Program-made: the position numbers and the translations under genes | Virus record (IMG/VR): IMGVR_UViG_3300020171_000050 | Location: 1 to 46,442 of that record | Source of the DNA: a virus | Length of the DNA stretch: 46,442 nt | Reading direction: 5' to 3' (one strand) | Part shown: piece by piece, positions 7,786 through 16,035 of the stretch | Layout of the letters: the number at the start of each line of letters is the position of its first letter | Numbering within the stretch: position 1 is the stretch's first letter | The notes under the pieces: model-generated | The model's input: the letters and a program-made list of their open reading frames with translations, nothing else | The model's database searches: none | What the model was told of the DNA's origin: nothing

Positions 7786-8466
7786 TTACGGTTTGATTCC
7801 TACAAAAACAATGATTTCGTTGTTCCCATGAACGCCCAGCCCAAACAGGAGTTTTTTGACAAAGCCCAGAATTTTCCCTTTCCAGTTCAATAGGGACCAA
7901 GTTAAGAAGAGATGTGTGGATATTTCTTCCACCTTAAAATACCCCCCAAGAAGTGCCGCAATCCGAAGGGGATTAAAGCCCTGAACATGCCCCCACCGAT
8001 GAAACCCGTCCCCGCAGTGGGGACAAATAACGAATTGGTCGCTAAGACGTTCGTTCGCCGGGACAGTCCCAATGATCCGACCCCCAGGGATCAAGACCCT
8101 CTGGACCTCTTCTAACGTCTTCTGGAGGTCGCGGTCAGGTAGGTGCTCGATGACCTCCGAAATAACGACATCCTGGAAGAACTCGTTCTTGAACGGTATG
8201 TTTTGGGAATGCCCGACCTTGGCTTTACCCTTCATACCTAGCCTGTCCGCGAGAACAGAAATCGCTTTTTCACTTGGGTCCAAAGAATAGACATCCGCCC
8301 CTTGTTTGCTGGCAACTTCCTCAAATGTTCCACCACCGACACCGATGTTCAACACCCTTCCCCCGGTCAACTTGTTTACGAGATACCTCATTCTGGCTAG
8401 ACTCCCCCGAAAGGACTCTGGAGCATTGCACTGGTAATAATCCCAAATGACATCCTGGTTCATCAT
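7786..8466 (-). CDS. Class I SAM-dependent methyltransferase with zinc-knuckle
   Basis: 226 residues. Motif I (LNIGVGGGTF, residues 39-48) and the acidic residue of motif II (YSLDPSE, 60-66) show a Rossmann SAM-binding fold of the UbiE/Methyltransf_11 kind. PGGRIIGTVP (128-136) is the later beta-strand motif. Cys148, Cys151, His156 and His160 could form a small metal site. This type often methylates sugars or small molecules rather than DNA. It sits between the portal and the scaffold, where no such enzyme is needed for assembly, so it looks like accessory cargo that may modify the host surface or the virion. Confidence 0.72.
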   Translation of the reverse strand: MMNQDVIWDYYQCNAPESFRGSLARMRYLVNKLTGGRVLNIGVGGGTFEEVASKQGADVYSLDPSEKAISVLADRLGMKGKAKVGHSQNIPFKNEFFQDVVISEVIEHLPDRDLQKTLEEVQRVLIPGGRIIGTVPANERLSDQFVICPHCGDGFHRWGHVQGFNPLRIAALLGGYFKVEEISTHLFLTWSLLNWKGKILGFVKKLLFGLGVHGNNEIIVFVGIKP

Positions 8467-8547
8467 TCCGGCACATTAAACCTTGACTCTATCTCTGGCT
8501 CAAGCGGCAAAGTCCCGACCAAGATACAAAGAACTATAAATTTCAAT

Positions 8548-10203
8548 TTATGCTTGACCGCCAGCGGGCATCATTCCCTCAAGCCCCTGCATAGCCTGAC
8601 CCGCTTCCCCTATGCCCTTCGCCAACCCAACGCCCTGCTCAAGTTCCTGCATGGCTGATTCCTGCTGCATGGCCTGAAGTCTCGCTTGCCTGATTTTCTC
8701 GACAAGGGCTTTATCAATAATGGCTTTCTGTGGAAACCCGTGTACCTGCAAGATACCCCTAGCCGTTTCGTCCCAATCAATAATATCTGCTACTTCGGGC
8801 CTGATTTGAAGCACCGGGCCTATCTGGTCAAGACCGTGTAAATATCCCTGCATCTGGAAGAGCTTCTTTTGTGCCTGGGCAAGAGGGCCCATGTAATCAA
8901 CTTCGATGTTGTGTCCCGCAAATCTCTCACGCAAAACATCCGGCATGGGCGGCAGACGCCCTGCATTCAACTCAATCTGGAACACACGGTCTATGATGGG
9001 ATTCAGGCATTCGGTATTAAGCCTCCCGATGGGTCTTCCAAGGACCGCCGCCTTCTCTCCCTGGAGTTCGATTACTTCCGTGGCCGTCTTCGCCCTGTTC
9101 TCTTGCTGACTCAGGAGGGTAAAAAATTCCACCTTGAAATGCCTCTCGATGGCCTTCTGCATCCTCTCTTCCCGATCCACACCCACGGGGAAGGTAATGC
9201 CCGTAAGGGTAGGCTTAATAATGTTTGCCGGGTCGTCAAAGTAATTGAACCCATGTGGCGTAATATCGACTTTCCCGTAAAGATTGCTGGGCACATTATA
9301 GGGAGGATCAACGGACAGTTCCGCCGCCTTCAATAGGCTTTTGGAAATCTGGCTAGCCCCCATGATTTCGATAAGGGCGTCCTCGGCAGGACCTATGCCG
9401 TAAGGGGTCGTGCCCTTCTTGAATCTCCAGACGTGGTAAGGGTTCCAATCATATCCCTTTTCCCTAACTATTTTGCTTTTTGGTTCGGCCCCTACCTGTA
9501 TCCAGATAGACTCGAACGGTTTGTTCCCGGAGTCGATCTTGCTGTCATCCCGGTTTTTGCGAGGGTACACGGCATGGATGAAGTCGTGCAGTTTGAACTT
9601 ATCGGTCTTCAGAGATGCTTTCAGGTTAGGAGACAAGTTTTCCCCGAACATCTCGTATGCCTTATACGCCTCGATTTTGCACTTACGGTAAATCTGATCC
9701 ACAAAGCCGTACTTGTTTTCGGCAATGTAGCATTCACCGGGATGGTACACATGAAAGACAATCTTGTTCCTCGACACATCCTCTTCGGAATACAGCACCC
9801 CGAAACCGAACGCGGGAGTATATTCAAAATAGGTGGACATGGACTCGTAGAAGTTCGTGCCGGAAAAGACGGAATAGAAGTGTTCCTCGATGTCCTGAAG
9901 CCACACCCTCACTTCGGGGATCTCCATCACGGGTGTTCCCATTTTCAGCCGAAGCCAGGGGATGGATGGAGATACAAGGTAGCCATAAAGCCCATCAGCA
10001 AAAAGTTGCAGGGCCGATACCCCGCTTCCGTCATACCGCTTGGTTCCTATACGCTTTCCCCGATCCGCAACATCCTGAATCAAGATTGTCTCAAGCCCGG
10101 GGAGCACATAATCGATGATGTCTTGCCAGACCGCCTCCCTCTGAGTGCGGACTTCCTCTAGAATCTTCAGGGTTTTCTTGATGTCGTCAACTTTGTCTGT
10201 CAT
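8548..10203 (-). CDS. Portal protein, podovirus head-tail connector family
   Basis: 551 residues. The region about residues 20-140 (W-x-x-I-x-x-Y-x-x-P, then YDGSGVSALQLFADGLYG, then FYESMSTYFEYTPAFG) and residues about 270-420 (GPAEDAL, LSVDPPY, RAKTATEV) match the T7-like head-to-tail connecting protein family. It forms the dodecameric portal at the unique capsid vertex, through which DNA is packaged and ejected. The C-terminus is Gln/Ala/Gly-rich. The gene follows its small upstream neighbour by one base. Confidence 0.85.
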   Translation of the reverse strand: MTDKVDDIKKTLKILEEVRTQREAVWQDIIDYVLPGLETILIQDVADRGKRIGTKRYDGSGVSALQLFADGLYGYLVSPSIPWLRLKMGTPVMEIPEVRVWLQDIEEHFYSVFSGTNFYESMSTYFEYTPAFGFGVLYSEEDVSRNKIVFHVYHPGECYIAENKYGFVDQIYRKCKIEAYKAYEMFGENLSPNLKASLKTDKFKLHDFIHAVYPRKNRDDSKIDSGNKPFESIWIQVGAEPKSKIVREKGYDWNPYHVWRFKKGTTPYGIGPAEDALIEIMGASQISKSLLKAAELSVDPPYNVPSNLYGKVDITPHGFNYFDDPANIIKPTLTGITFPVGVDREERMQKAIERHFKVEFFTLLSQQENRAKTATEVIELQGEKAAVLGRPIGRLNTECLNPIIDRVFQIELNAGRLPPMPDVLRERFAGHNIEVDYMGPLAQAQKKLFQMQGYLHGLDQIGPVLQIRPEVADIIDWDETARGILQVHGFPQKAIIDKALVEKIRQARLQAMQQESAMQELEQGVGLAKGIGEAGQAMQGLEGMMPAGGQA

Positions 10204-10204
10204 T

Positions 10205-10420
10205 TTAAGTCCCGCCTAGCAAAGTTTTACGCATAAGCATCGGGTCGTCAATAACGCCCTGCCCGCCCGTGAGAATCGTGGAACTACGCCCGCGCATCAG
10301 CCTGATCCTCTGCCTCTCATCCTCCGCCGCCTTCTTTACCGCCGCATCATCTTTGGTCGGAGGTGGAGCCGGTTCAGGTGGAAGTTGGGGTACTTTGGGG
10401 CTGCCAAATAAAAAGCTCAT
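10205..10420 (-). CDS. Small proline-rich protein upstream of portal
   Basis: 71 residues with a Pro-rich N-terminus (VPQLPPEPAPPPTKDD), a charged helix and a C-terminal RGRSSTILTGGQG segment ending KTLLGG. Short proteins with this layout regularly precede the portal gene in podoviruses. Their function is not established. It overlaps the stop of the acetyltransferase gene by 4 bases (ATGA type). Confidence 0.65.
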   Translation of the reverse strand: MSFLFGSPKVPQLPPEPAPPPTKDDAAVKKAAEDERQRIRLMRGRSSTILTGGQGVIDDPMLMRKTLLGGT

Positions 10421-10881
10421 TTTAGGGCCTCTCTCAGATAAGAAAAAAGGTGGTAATCATGCCATACACCATTGATTTTAGCGTGTTTTTTCAAAATACC
10501 ATCCAGGGTGAATCCCACGTTATTCAGGAACCGAACGCTCGCCCTATGGCCGACCGGCGTGGTAGCTGTGAGTTTCACAATGTCGAGCGCAAAATAATAT
10601 GGGAGCCCGGCTTCCCGGATAGCGTTCAATAATTGAACGTAGTCAATGCCCTTCCGCTTGGCAAACACCACATTCGCATAGTGGCCGGGGCTCACATAGT
10701 CGAGGTAGACAAAGGCGAGAATTTGCCCATGTTCGACGCCAACGAGGGGGGATTTAGCGTTCTCATTGAACCACTGGACAAACCCCGCCTCGCCTATCTC
10801 GTCCCGAAAGGAGGAAGGGTATTGCGAAAGAATACCGTACAGCTCGGGTATTTCGTGCTGTTCGGGTTCACGGATAATCAT
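10417..10881 (-). CDS. GNAT-family N-acetyltransferase-like protein
   Basis: 154 residues with the overall beta-alpha pattern of GNAT enzymes. The C-terminal part carries a GHRASVRFLNNVGFTLDGILKK-type region (residues about 112-133), the signature strand-helix-strand of acetyltransferases. The acetyl-CoA loop is degenerate. Acetyltransferase-like genes are common next to podovirus portal genes, but the substrate is unknown. Its ATG overlaps the stop of the preceding gene by one base. Confidence 0.6.
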   Translation of the reverse strand: MIIREPEQHEIPELYGILSQYPSSFRDEIGEAGFVQWFNENAKSPLVGVEHGQILAFVYLDYVSPGHYANVVFAKRKGIDYVQLLNAIREAGLPYYFALDIVKLTATTPVGHRASVRFLNNVGFTLDGILKKHAKINGVWHDYHLFSYLREALK

Positions 10882-11486
10882 TACTGAATCTTATCGGATA
10901 CGATCATCCATACCGAAGATACTCCGGAAAGATGGCTGGTATGTACAGCCATCCAAACTGCAACATCCCCGGCTGCGTCCATACTTGCATCAGACGTTCC
11001 CGTCATGGTGCCCTGTGTCGCCTCTATACAATCCGTAAGCCCTGTCGCCGCAGGTGTTAATGTCCGTGTGGTTGCGCCCGATTCGTTCTTTACGGTTAGA
11101 GTATATCCGGACATAGCTGCGGTGATAGCCGGCAACGCAATCGCAGTCGCCGTACTTCCGCTTAATATCAGCACATTACCTTTAGCCGTAGTCCAGGTTA
11201 AGGCTCCGGAAGTAGACGGATGCTTATAGACCTCCGGCCTTATATACCCGCCATCTACCACAATATTTCCCGTGACCGCCTGACTCCCGGTTTGGGTAAT
11301 ATCCCCCGTGAGCGTCAAATTGCCCGTCTGGGTGGTATTGCCTGTCTGAGTAATCGCCGTCTTGATGGTAAGCGGTCCTTCGAATGTCATGGGGTCCTTG
11401 ACAACCGTGGCCCACGCCAGAGGAATAGCCACAATCAGAACGGCTATCCCAAGATATCCCAACGCCTGCAATAATTTCTTCTTCAT
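10881..11486 (-). CDS. Signal-peptide protein with QTG repeats, putative virion decoration or fibre protein
   Basis: 201 residues. Residues 1-26 form a clear Sec signal peptide (MKKKLLQ, hydrophobic core, AWA). Residues about 44-72 contain short repeats of QTGN/TLTGD type that probably form beta turns or a thin beta helix. The remainder is Ser/Thr/Ala/Gly-rich, as in phage fibre or capsid-surface proteins. The ribosome site GGAGACAAGGGAG precedes the ATG. Function unknown; the signal peptide would be unusual if the protein is packed into virions. Confidence 0.5.
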   Translation of the reverse strand: MKKKLLQALGYLGIAVLIVAIPLAWATVVKDPMTFEGPLTIKTAITQTGNTTQTGNLTLTGDITQTGSQAVTGNIVVDGGYIRPEVYKHPSTSGALTWTTAKGNVLILSGSTATAIALPAITAAMSGYTLTVKNESGATTRTLTPAATGLTDCIEATQGTMTGTSDASMDAAGDVAVWMAVHTSHLSGVSSVWMIVSDKIQ

Positions 11487-11519
11487 CTCCCTTGTCTCCT
11501 TTTAGTGGTTTGTTTGTAA

Positions 11520-11975
11520 TTATTCTTCAAATCCTTTTTCAGCCCATTTACACCATTTCTTGATTACCGATTTTACCGAATCAAGATCTGCATCTTTATA
11601 TTCATGCCATTTCCCTTTAAAGCAAATTCTGTATTTTCGGCATTCCATTGTTTCCGGATTCCCTATTACAACTACAGTAGTTAGGATTCCTGTAGTCGAT
11701 AATTTTTCATAAGCTATTTTTTGTCCCGTTGGGATGATACCGCCATTGTCTTTCCATTCAAGTAGAAGTCCTCTTCCATTTAATTCTACAAGGCCGTCAA
11801 CATCTCCAAAATTTATTTTTCTCGGAAAACAACCACAGAATACCTCTATTTTTGGGCGTTTCTTTTTATTAAAACATCCCTGTTTTTCACAATCCCATTT
11901 TAAAGGGTTATATCCTTTATCGGATGAAACCAAATTGTTTGAATACCTCTTTAAATCCTTTATGATTGTTTCCAT
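11520..11975 (-). CDS. Putative PD-(D/E)XK-type nuclease
   Basis: 151 residues. The segment FGDVDGLVELNGRGLLLEWK (about 56-75), followed by Gln84 in TGQKIAYEKL, fits the D...E-x-K...Q pattern of restriction-like nucleases. Several cysteines near residues 29-49 could bind a metal. Its first codons overlap the end of the DNA methylase gene by 59 bases, so the true start may be a TTG near 11933. A methylase-nuclease pair here could protect phage DNA or cut competitor DNA, but this is inference. Confidence 0.5.
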   Translation of the reverse strand: METIIKDLKRYSNNLVSSDKGYNPLKWDCEKQGCFNKKKRPKIEVFCGCFPRKINFGDVDGLVELNGRGLLLEWKDNGGIIPTGQKIAYEKLSTTGILTTVVVIGNPETMECRKYRICFKGKWHEYKDADLDSVKSVIKKWCKWAEKGFEE

Positions 11976-12822
11976 AATAAAAGAAACATTGTCCCTGAGT
12001 GGGAGAAGCTAACGTTCCGTCTGATTTTTCAAATCGGATACGTCCCTTTGTGAAACATAATAATTTAGCTTGGAATTCTGCTTCATGAAACCATTCGGTA
12101 TCCGTATAATTATGTGTCAAAATAATCATTTGACTTATATGATTTTGATACCATTCGAACATCGCTTTATGGATAAATTGAGCGATAAATGGCTGAGCAT
12201 ATGGGGGATTAAGCCAGACATTTCCTTTCCATTCCTGTTTCAACCCGTCATTCTCTTTGGTGTAGAATGTTTTCGCCTTTACTTTTTTCTGGCCGAATTC
12301 TGTACTTGCCGGATCAAGATCTATCGTTCCCATTACTTCCCGTGCCGCCTCGATATAATCTGTCGGCGTGTACCACTCGTTGTCGCCGGTAAATTGCGTC
12401 CTATGAGCAGGTTCTTCCACTCGGAACTTAGGGGGACGGCCCGCACCAGGTAATCGCTCTCTCGGTTTCCCATCGGCAGTGTATCCCTTCCAGCAATAAG
12501 GACATTGACCTGAAATCTTTGTGTCCCACTTGGACGCATCATATAGTTGGTTGCAGACTTCACATTTGATGATGCTTATTTCCTTATTTTCCCCATTTAC
12601 CGTGTTATTTTCGGGAGTTGATATAGTATCCACATTTGTGGATAACTTCTGTCTTCGGGCTCTTTCCATAATCGTTTTCGGTTTCACCTTCGCCTCAAAT
12701 AGACGCTCTACCCATTTGGCCACTTCTTTGCCTATCTGATACGGTGTCCAGCCTTTTGTAAGTCCTTCATCAATCTGTTGTTCAATATACAACTGACAAG
12801 CCTCTTGTTTTTCCAATCCCAT
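11917..12822 (-). CDS. DNA N6-adenine methyltransferase, phage Dam family
   Basis: 301 residues. Residues 148-153 (NEWYTP), 168-173 (DLDPAS) and 205-208 (NPPY) are the recognised motifs of the phage-type adenine methylase family. NPPY is the catalytic motif IV. Residues 87-110 hold a four-cysteine zinc ribbon (C87, C90, C107, C110), and the N-terminus is a small helical domain. The enzyme likely methylates adenine in phage DNA, giving protection from host restriction. It lies after the terminase terminator and overlaps the nuclease-like gene. Confidence 0.8.
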   Translation of the reverse strand: MGLEKQEACQLYIEQQIDEGLTKGWTPYQIGKEVAKWVERLFEAKVKPKTIMERARRQKLSTNVDTISTPENNTVNGENKEISIIKCEVCNQLYDASKWDTKISGQCPYCWKGYTADGKPRERLPGAGRPPKFRVEEPAHRTQFTGDNEWYTPTDYIEAAREVMGTIDLDPASTEFGQKKVKAKTFYTKENDGLKQEWKGNVWLNPPYAQPFIAQFIHKAMFEWYQNHISQMIILTHNYTDTEWFHEAEFQAKLLCFTKGRIRFEKSDGTLASPTQGQCFFYYGNNHKGFKEVFKQFGFIR

Positions 12823-12854
12823 TTTTCTAACTTCCCTAGCGGTTAAATTAGTGG

Positions 12855-12892
12855 AATAAAAAACCCCCGAATCCCGAAGGACACAGGGGTTT
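12855..12892 (-). terminator. Terminator after terminase large subunit
   Basis: On the minus strand AAACCCC pairs with GGGGTTT, with an inner TCC/GGA stem capped by TTCG, followed by a run of T. It separates the terminase genes from the DNA methylase. The outer tail GTGGAATAAAAAACCCC (plus-strand reading) is shared with the terminator at 7484-7521. Confidence 0.78.
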
Positions 12893-12915
12893 AGCCAAAT
12901 TAGTTTTTAGCTTAT

Positions 12916-14682
12916 CTAATTACGATGCAATGGATCCCAATCATTTCTTTCTCGATCAGACTTCCCCATCCCCATGGACTCCAGCTCGAACACATTCGGC
13001 AGCGGATATTTCACTGCCGGGTCTTCACAGGCCAGCAGGAAATAGTTGGTGGCGTGATAAAAGTGATCTTCACCCAGCTTCCGATACCTGTAAATCTTGG
13101 AGCCCGTTTTCTGGTCCTCCTCCAGTTGCTTGGCCGTGTTGCTCATCTCCAGGGCGTACTGTTCGATCTCTGAACACCTACGGGGAATCTCGATGGCCCC
13201 CGCCCTGACGAAAATCTCATGTGTTTTGTCACAGATCTCAGTCCGGTTGACCGTCACCATCCCCCGCCTCTGGTCTTCCCTGACCGCAACCCTCAGTTTG
13301 TCCAGGTAGGTACACAGGAAAACCTTGCAATCTTCAGCCGCCTGGAACTCCCGGACCTTTCGGGTCTCAGGCCCCTGGTCTATCACCGCCATCCTGACAT
13401 CGTACCTGTCAATAAGGTCGTGCAGGTCGTTGAAGTTCTCCACCCGCCCCACATAGTCAATCCGGTACGCCTTCTCCTGCTTCAACGGTCTCCCGATAAC
13501 TACATGGAGGTCCTTGCCGACATCCACCCCCATCGCCGTGACCGTCCGGGGCGCCTTTCCGTTCGGCTCCCTTCCGCAGCACTGGAATATATCGTTCTGG
13601 GTCAGCCGGTTCTCGGCCTCGATGTAGGCCATCCCCAGCTTGGAGTTGTAAACCTCGGCCAGGTTGCCGTTAGGGGGGTCATTGAACAAATCCAGGATCA
13701 CCCCCGGCTCAACGTACGTACTGTTAAGCTGCCCAATCCACCACCCCACCAAGTCCTTCCGGTCAGGGTACAAGGCCGTCCACCGGCCATGCCTCGGGTA
13801 AATCTCCTTCCCGCACTTGATACACGCCCTTATTACCCGCCCGTCCTTCGTCTCCCTCAGGCAATTAGGGAACTCCAGTTCCAGGCAGGTCTCACCCCCG
13901 CACGCCCCGCATTTAATCATCCACACCCGTTGATCCGACTTCTGGTATTCTTTATCAATCCCGTAATCGGGTATGCTGGGCGTACTTAACTGAAAAATCT
14001 CCTTCACCTTGCTGTGGCTCACCCGCTCAAGAGCCAAATCAACCATGTCGTCAGACATCTCATCCCGCTCGTCAAACACCAACCGATCAACCGGAACCGA
14101 CTTCAAAGCAGAGCTGGTAGCCTTGCTCCCCTGAATCTTCCCCGTCTCCCTCGCACTCCTGAGATACAGCATCGCCCCCCCAATCCTCTTGATCGTCGCA
14201 GCCTCAGTCGCCTTCGCTATCGTGTCCCCCTTCACATGCCTCGCAATCTCAGGATTATCATAAATAAGAGGGTTGAACCGCCCCTTCGAAAAGTCCGTAA
14301 CATCGTTCCACGTAGGAAATAAATAAAGCGTCCCCTGCGTATACCTACCGTAAATATGCCCGTGCAACGTCTTCAAAACCCCTATTTCCGTCCAGCCTAG
14401 CTGAGCCCCCTTCTTCGCACACTGATTAGGATGGTCACACTGCAATGGCCCAATCTCATACTCGTGCCCATCAGTCGTAAACGTCCCGCTCCCCAACTTG
14501 ATCTGACTGAAATTCGCCCAGTACCACGCATCCACCATCCGCATCTTCCGGGGATCCAACACTATCTCAGGGGGCTTGTCTGATTTTTCCGGTTTCATTT
14601 TCACAAACTGGTTGTCCGCATCTGGCGTTAAATCTTTCCTGGTATTTGTCCCGATAATAGCTAAGTTCTCGAATACAGACAT
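12916..14682 (-). CDS. Terminase large subunit, GpA-like
   Basis: 588 residues. The ATPase part has a Walker-A-like segment (KKGAQLGWTE, near 90-99) and a Walker B (VDRLVFDERDE, near 205-215). A four-cysteine zinc element follows (CGAC and CIKCGKEIYP), which is typical of the lambda GpA family. The nuclease half contains GVDVGKD and AVIDQGPE acidic motifs for metal binding. It is the motor and cutter for DNA packaging. The start is uncertain: the ATG at 14682 overlaps the preceding gene by 116 bases, and Met29 (14598) is an alternative. Neither has a clear ribosome site, suggesting translational coupling. Confidence 0.85.
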   Translation of the reverse strand: MSVFENLAIIGTNTRKDLTPDADNQFVKMKPEKSDKPPEIVLDPRKMRMVDAWYWANFSQIKLGSGTFTTDGHEYEIGPLQCDHPNQCAKKGAQLGWTEIGVLKTLHGHIYGRYTQGTLYLFPTWNDVTDFSKGRFNPLIYDNPEIARHVKGDTIAKATEAATIKRIGGAMLYLRSARETGKIQGSKATSSALKSVPVDRLVFDERDEMSDDMVDLALERVSHSKVKEIFQLSTPSIPDYGIDKEYQKSDQRVWMIKCGACGGETCLELEFPNCLRETKDGRVIRACIKCGKEIYPRHGRWTALYPDRKDLVGWWIGQLNSTYVEPGVILDLFNDPPNGNLAEVYNSKLGMAYIEAENRLTQNDIFQCCGREPNGKAPRTVTAMGVDVGKDLHVVIGRPLKQEKAYRIDYVGRVENFNDLHDLIDRYDVRMAVIDQGPETRKVREFQAAEDCKVFLCTYLDKLRVAVREDQRRGMVTVNRTEICDKTHEIFVRAGAIEIPRRCSEIEQYALEMSNTAKQLEEDQKTGSKIYRYRKLGEDHFYHATNYFLLACEDPAVKYPLPNVFELESMGMGKSDRERNDWDPLHRN

Positions 14683-14833
14683 TTAATTCATTGGAGGCTC
14701 GTTCAAAAGCCTTTTGCTTAACAAGAATTCTGTCGATTTGAATCTCTAATTCGACAATTTTCTGCCGCAATTCCTCAGTAGATTTTTTTGCTCCTTTTTT
14801 ACCGGATCCCCACTGGCTGAGCTTCAATTCCAT
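14567..14833 (-). CDS. Small coiled-coil protein before terminase large subunit
   Basis: 88 residues with a very strong ribosome site (GGGGAGGT). A basic N-terminus (SGKKGAKKS) is followed by a long predicted helix with heptad-like hydrophobics (residues about 18-70). It overlaps the start of the terminase gene in another frame. Proteins of this size and shape between the terminase subunits could be a packaging accessory factor, but no family is recognised. Confidence 0.55.
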   Translation of the reverse strand: MELKLSQWGSGKKGAKKSTEELRQKIVELEIQIDRILVKQKAFERASNELNVCIRELSYYRDKYQERFNARCGQPVCENETGKIRQAP

Positions 14834-14921
14834 ATCAATACCTCCCCGTAAGGCCCCCGATAGATATAAAGGGCAGGGCGGTCGGGTACCGCCTCTTCGG
14901 TCGCGAACCTAGCCCCGTGTC

Positions 14922-15050
14922 TTATTTGCCACGCTTCTTCGCCATAATAGCCCTATGCGCCGCCTTAGCCTTGGCCACAGAACCATACGTCCTCAACTTC
15001 TTGCCCTTTCTGGCCCCGTGACAGTGATAAATCGTCTTACCCTTCCGCAC
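14922..15050 (-). CDS. Short basic protein between terminase subunits
   Basis: 42 residues from a GTG preceded by GGGGTG at a suitable distance. The sequence begins with a KGKTIYHCHGARKGKK-type segment and ends with AKAAHRAIMAKKRGK. Very small basic proteins with YHCHG and AHRAIM motifs are found near terminase genes in podoviruses. Its strong positive charge suggests nucleic acid binding. The 197 bases between it and the terminase small subunit hold nothing I can support. Confidence 0.55.
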   Translation of the reverse strand: MRKGKTIYHCHGARKGKKLRTYGSVAKAKAAHRAIMAKKRGK

Positions 15051-15247
15051 TCAATTCACCCCAAATTTCAAAAAATCAGCCCCCACCAGGGGTACCAGTA
15101 CAGCACGCACCAGAGAGAGGGAAGGGAACACATATATCGGGCCGCCTTCCTGCTGGGGGTGCCCCCCCCTGCCGGCGGGGTCTGTCAGGATAAGGATTGT
15201 TATTGTCCCCACTTTGACGTAGAGCCGATATGGGATGGACGTAACCC

Positions 15248-15742
15248 CTAATCTTCCTCATTTAAGGGCAGCGGCAGTGACTTGCGATCCTCGCCCGCTA
15301 TCTCACATAGGCGCTTCAACGTCACCCGCTCGCTCTCTGACATCCTATCGTCAACAACCTGAAATTCATGGATATTCTTCTCAATTAGGTCATGGCATGC
15401 AGCGAGATACCTCGCTGAAATATGCGGATCAAGATGCCCTAACGCGGCTCCAATGATCCACCACTGACGTATTCTGGTTTTCGCGCGTGTGATACTGTCG
15501 GCAGCCCAGTCTTTGTCACCATTCCGACGTTTATTTTCATAGTCCCATAGGCTTTTGTAGCTTTTGAATCCTAGGGCTAAGGCAAGTCCATCGACTGTTG
15601 GGGGTGTTTGCTCTTTTACTTCCATCCATCTATTTTTAACTATTTTGGTACCGGGTTTTAATTTAGAGCATTCCTGGAAATAGCTATCGATGGCTGCTTG
15701 TAATGATTCCGGATCCTTGTAGAATGCCTGTTCTGCTCCCAT
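15248..15742 (-). CDS. Terminase small subunit, gp3-like
   Basis: 164 residues. The segment SYFQECSK...TPPTVDGLALALGFKSYKSLWDYE (residues about 19-69) matches the helix-turn-helix recognition domain of gp3/P22-type small terminases. This is followed by a helical oligomerisation region with an H-x-x-ARYLA segment. It recognises the packaging site and loads DNA to the large subunit. It lies three bases from the small membrane-peptide gene upstream. Confidence 0.72.
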   Translation of the reverse strand: MGAEQAFYKDPESLQAAIDSYFQECSKLKPGTKIVKNRWMEVKEQTPPTVDGLALALGFKSYKSLWDYENKRRNGDKDWAADSITRAKTRIRQWWIIGAALGHLDPHISARYLAACHDLIEKNIHEFQVVDDRMSESERVTLKRLCEIAGEDRKSLPLPLNEED

Positions 15743-15745
15743 TTA

Positions 15746-15844
15746 TTACCATTGCCCCCAGGATAGGATTGAGCCGACTGTGACTGAGAATGCCCATAGA
15801 GCGAGTGCGTAGAGATAGGCTATTATGATTTTATCTGTTGGCAT
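15746..15844 (-). CDS. 32-residue single-span membrane peptide
   Basis: The peptide begins MPTDKIIIAYLYALALWAF and contains one hydrophobic span (residues 6-26). A GGAG ribosome site lies 8 bases before the ATG, and the ATG overlaps the upstream stop (TAATG), so it is co-translated with the cysteine-rich protein. Function unknown; small membrane peptides can affect the host envelope. The tight coupling on both sides supports a real gene. Confidence 0.5.
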   Translation of the reverse strand: MPTDKIIIAYLYALALWAFSVTVGSILSWGQW

Positions 15845-15990
15845 TAGTGGTACTCCAAAACGTCTTGAGAGACGGGGATGCCTTCTTGGGTTTGATAAAT
15901 CTCACAAAACATTGAGCACGGCACATAAGCGCCGAAGTATTTGATGAAGGCCTTGTTTTGGCAATTTTCACATGGGATCTGGTTTTTCAC
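15844..15990 (-). CDS. 48-residue cysteine-rich protein
   Basis: It starts at GTG after AAGGA. Four cysteines (CENC near 7-10, then PCSMFC near 24-29) could bind zinc. The stop overlaps the start of the membrane peptide. No family is recognised. Possibly a small regulator at the head of the late operon. Confidence 0.5.
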   Translation of the reverse strand: MKNQIPCENCQNKAFIKYFGAYVPCSMFCEIYQTQEGIPVSQDVLEYH

Positions 15991-16035
15991 TTATTACTTT
16001 CCTTATTAATAGTACGTGGCCTTTCTCGCGGGCCA

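Noticed and set aside
15076-15261. A 61-codon minus-strand frame between terminase small subunit and the 42-residue basic protein
   Set aside because: Its sequence is low-complexity, Gly/Pro/Cys-rich and lies in GC-rich, hairpin-forming DNA with no ribosome site of quality. An alternative 53-codon GTG frame in the same region is equally unsupported.
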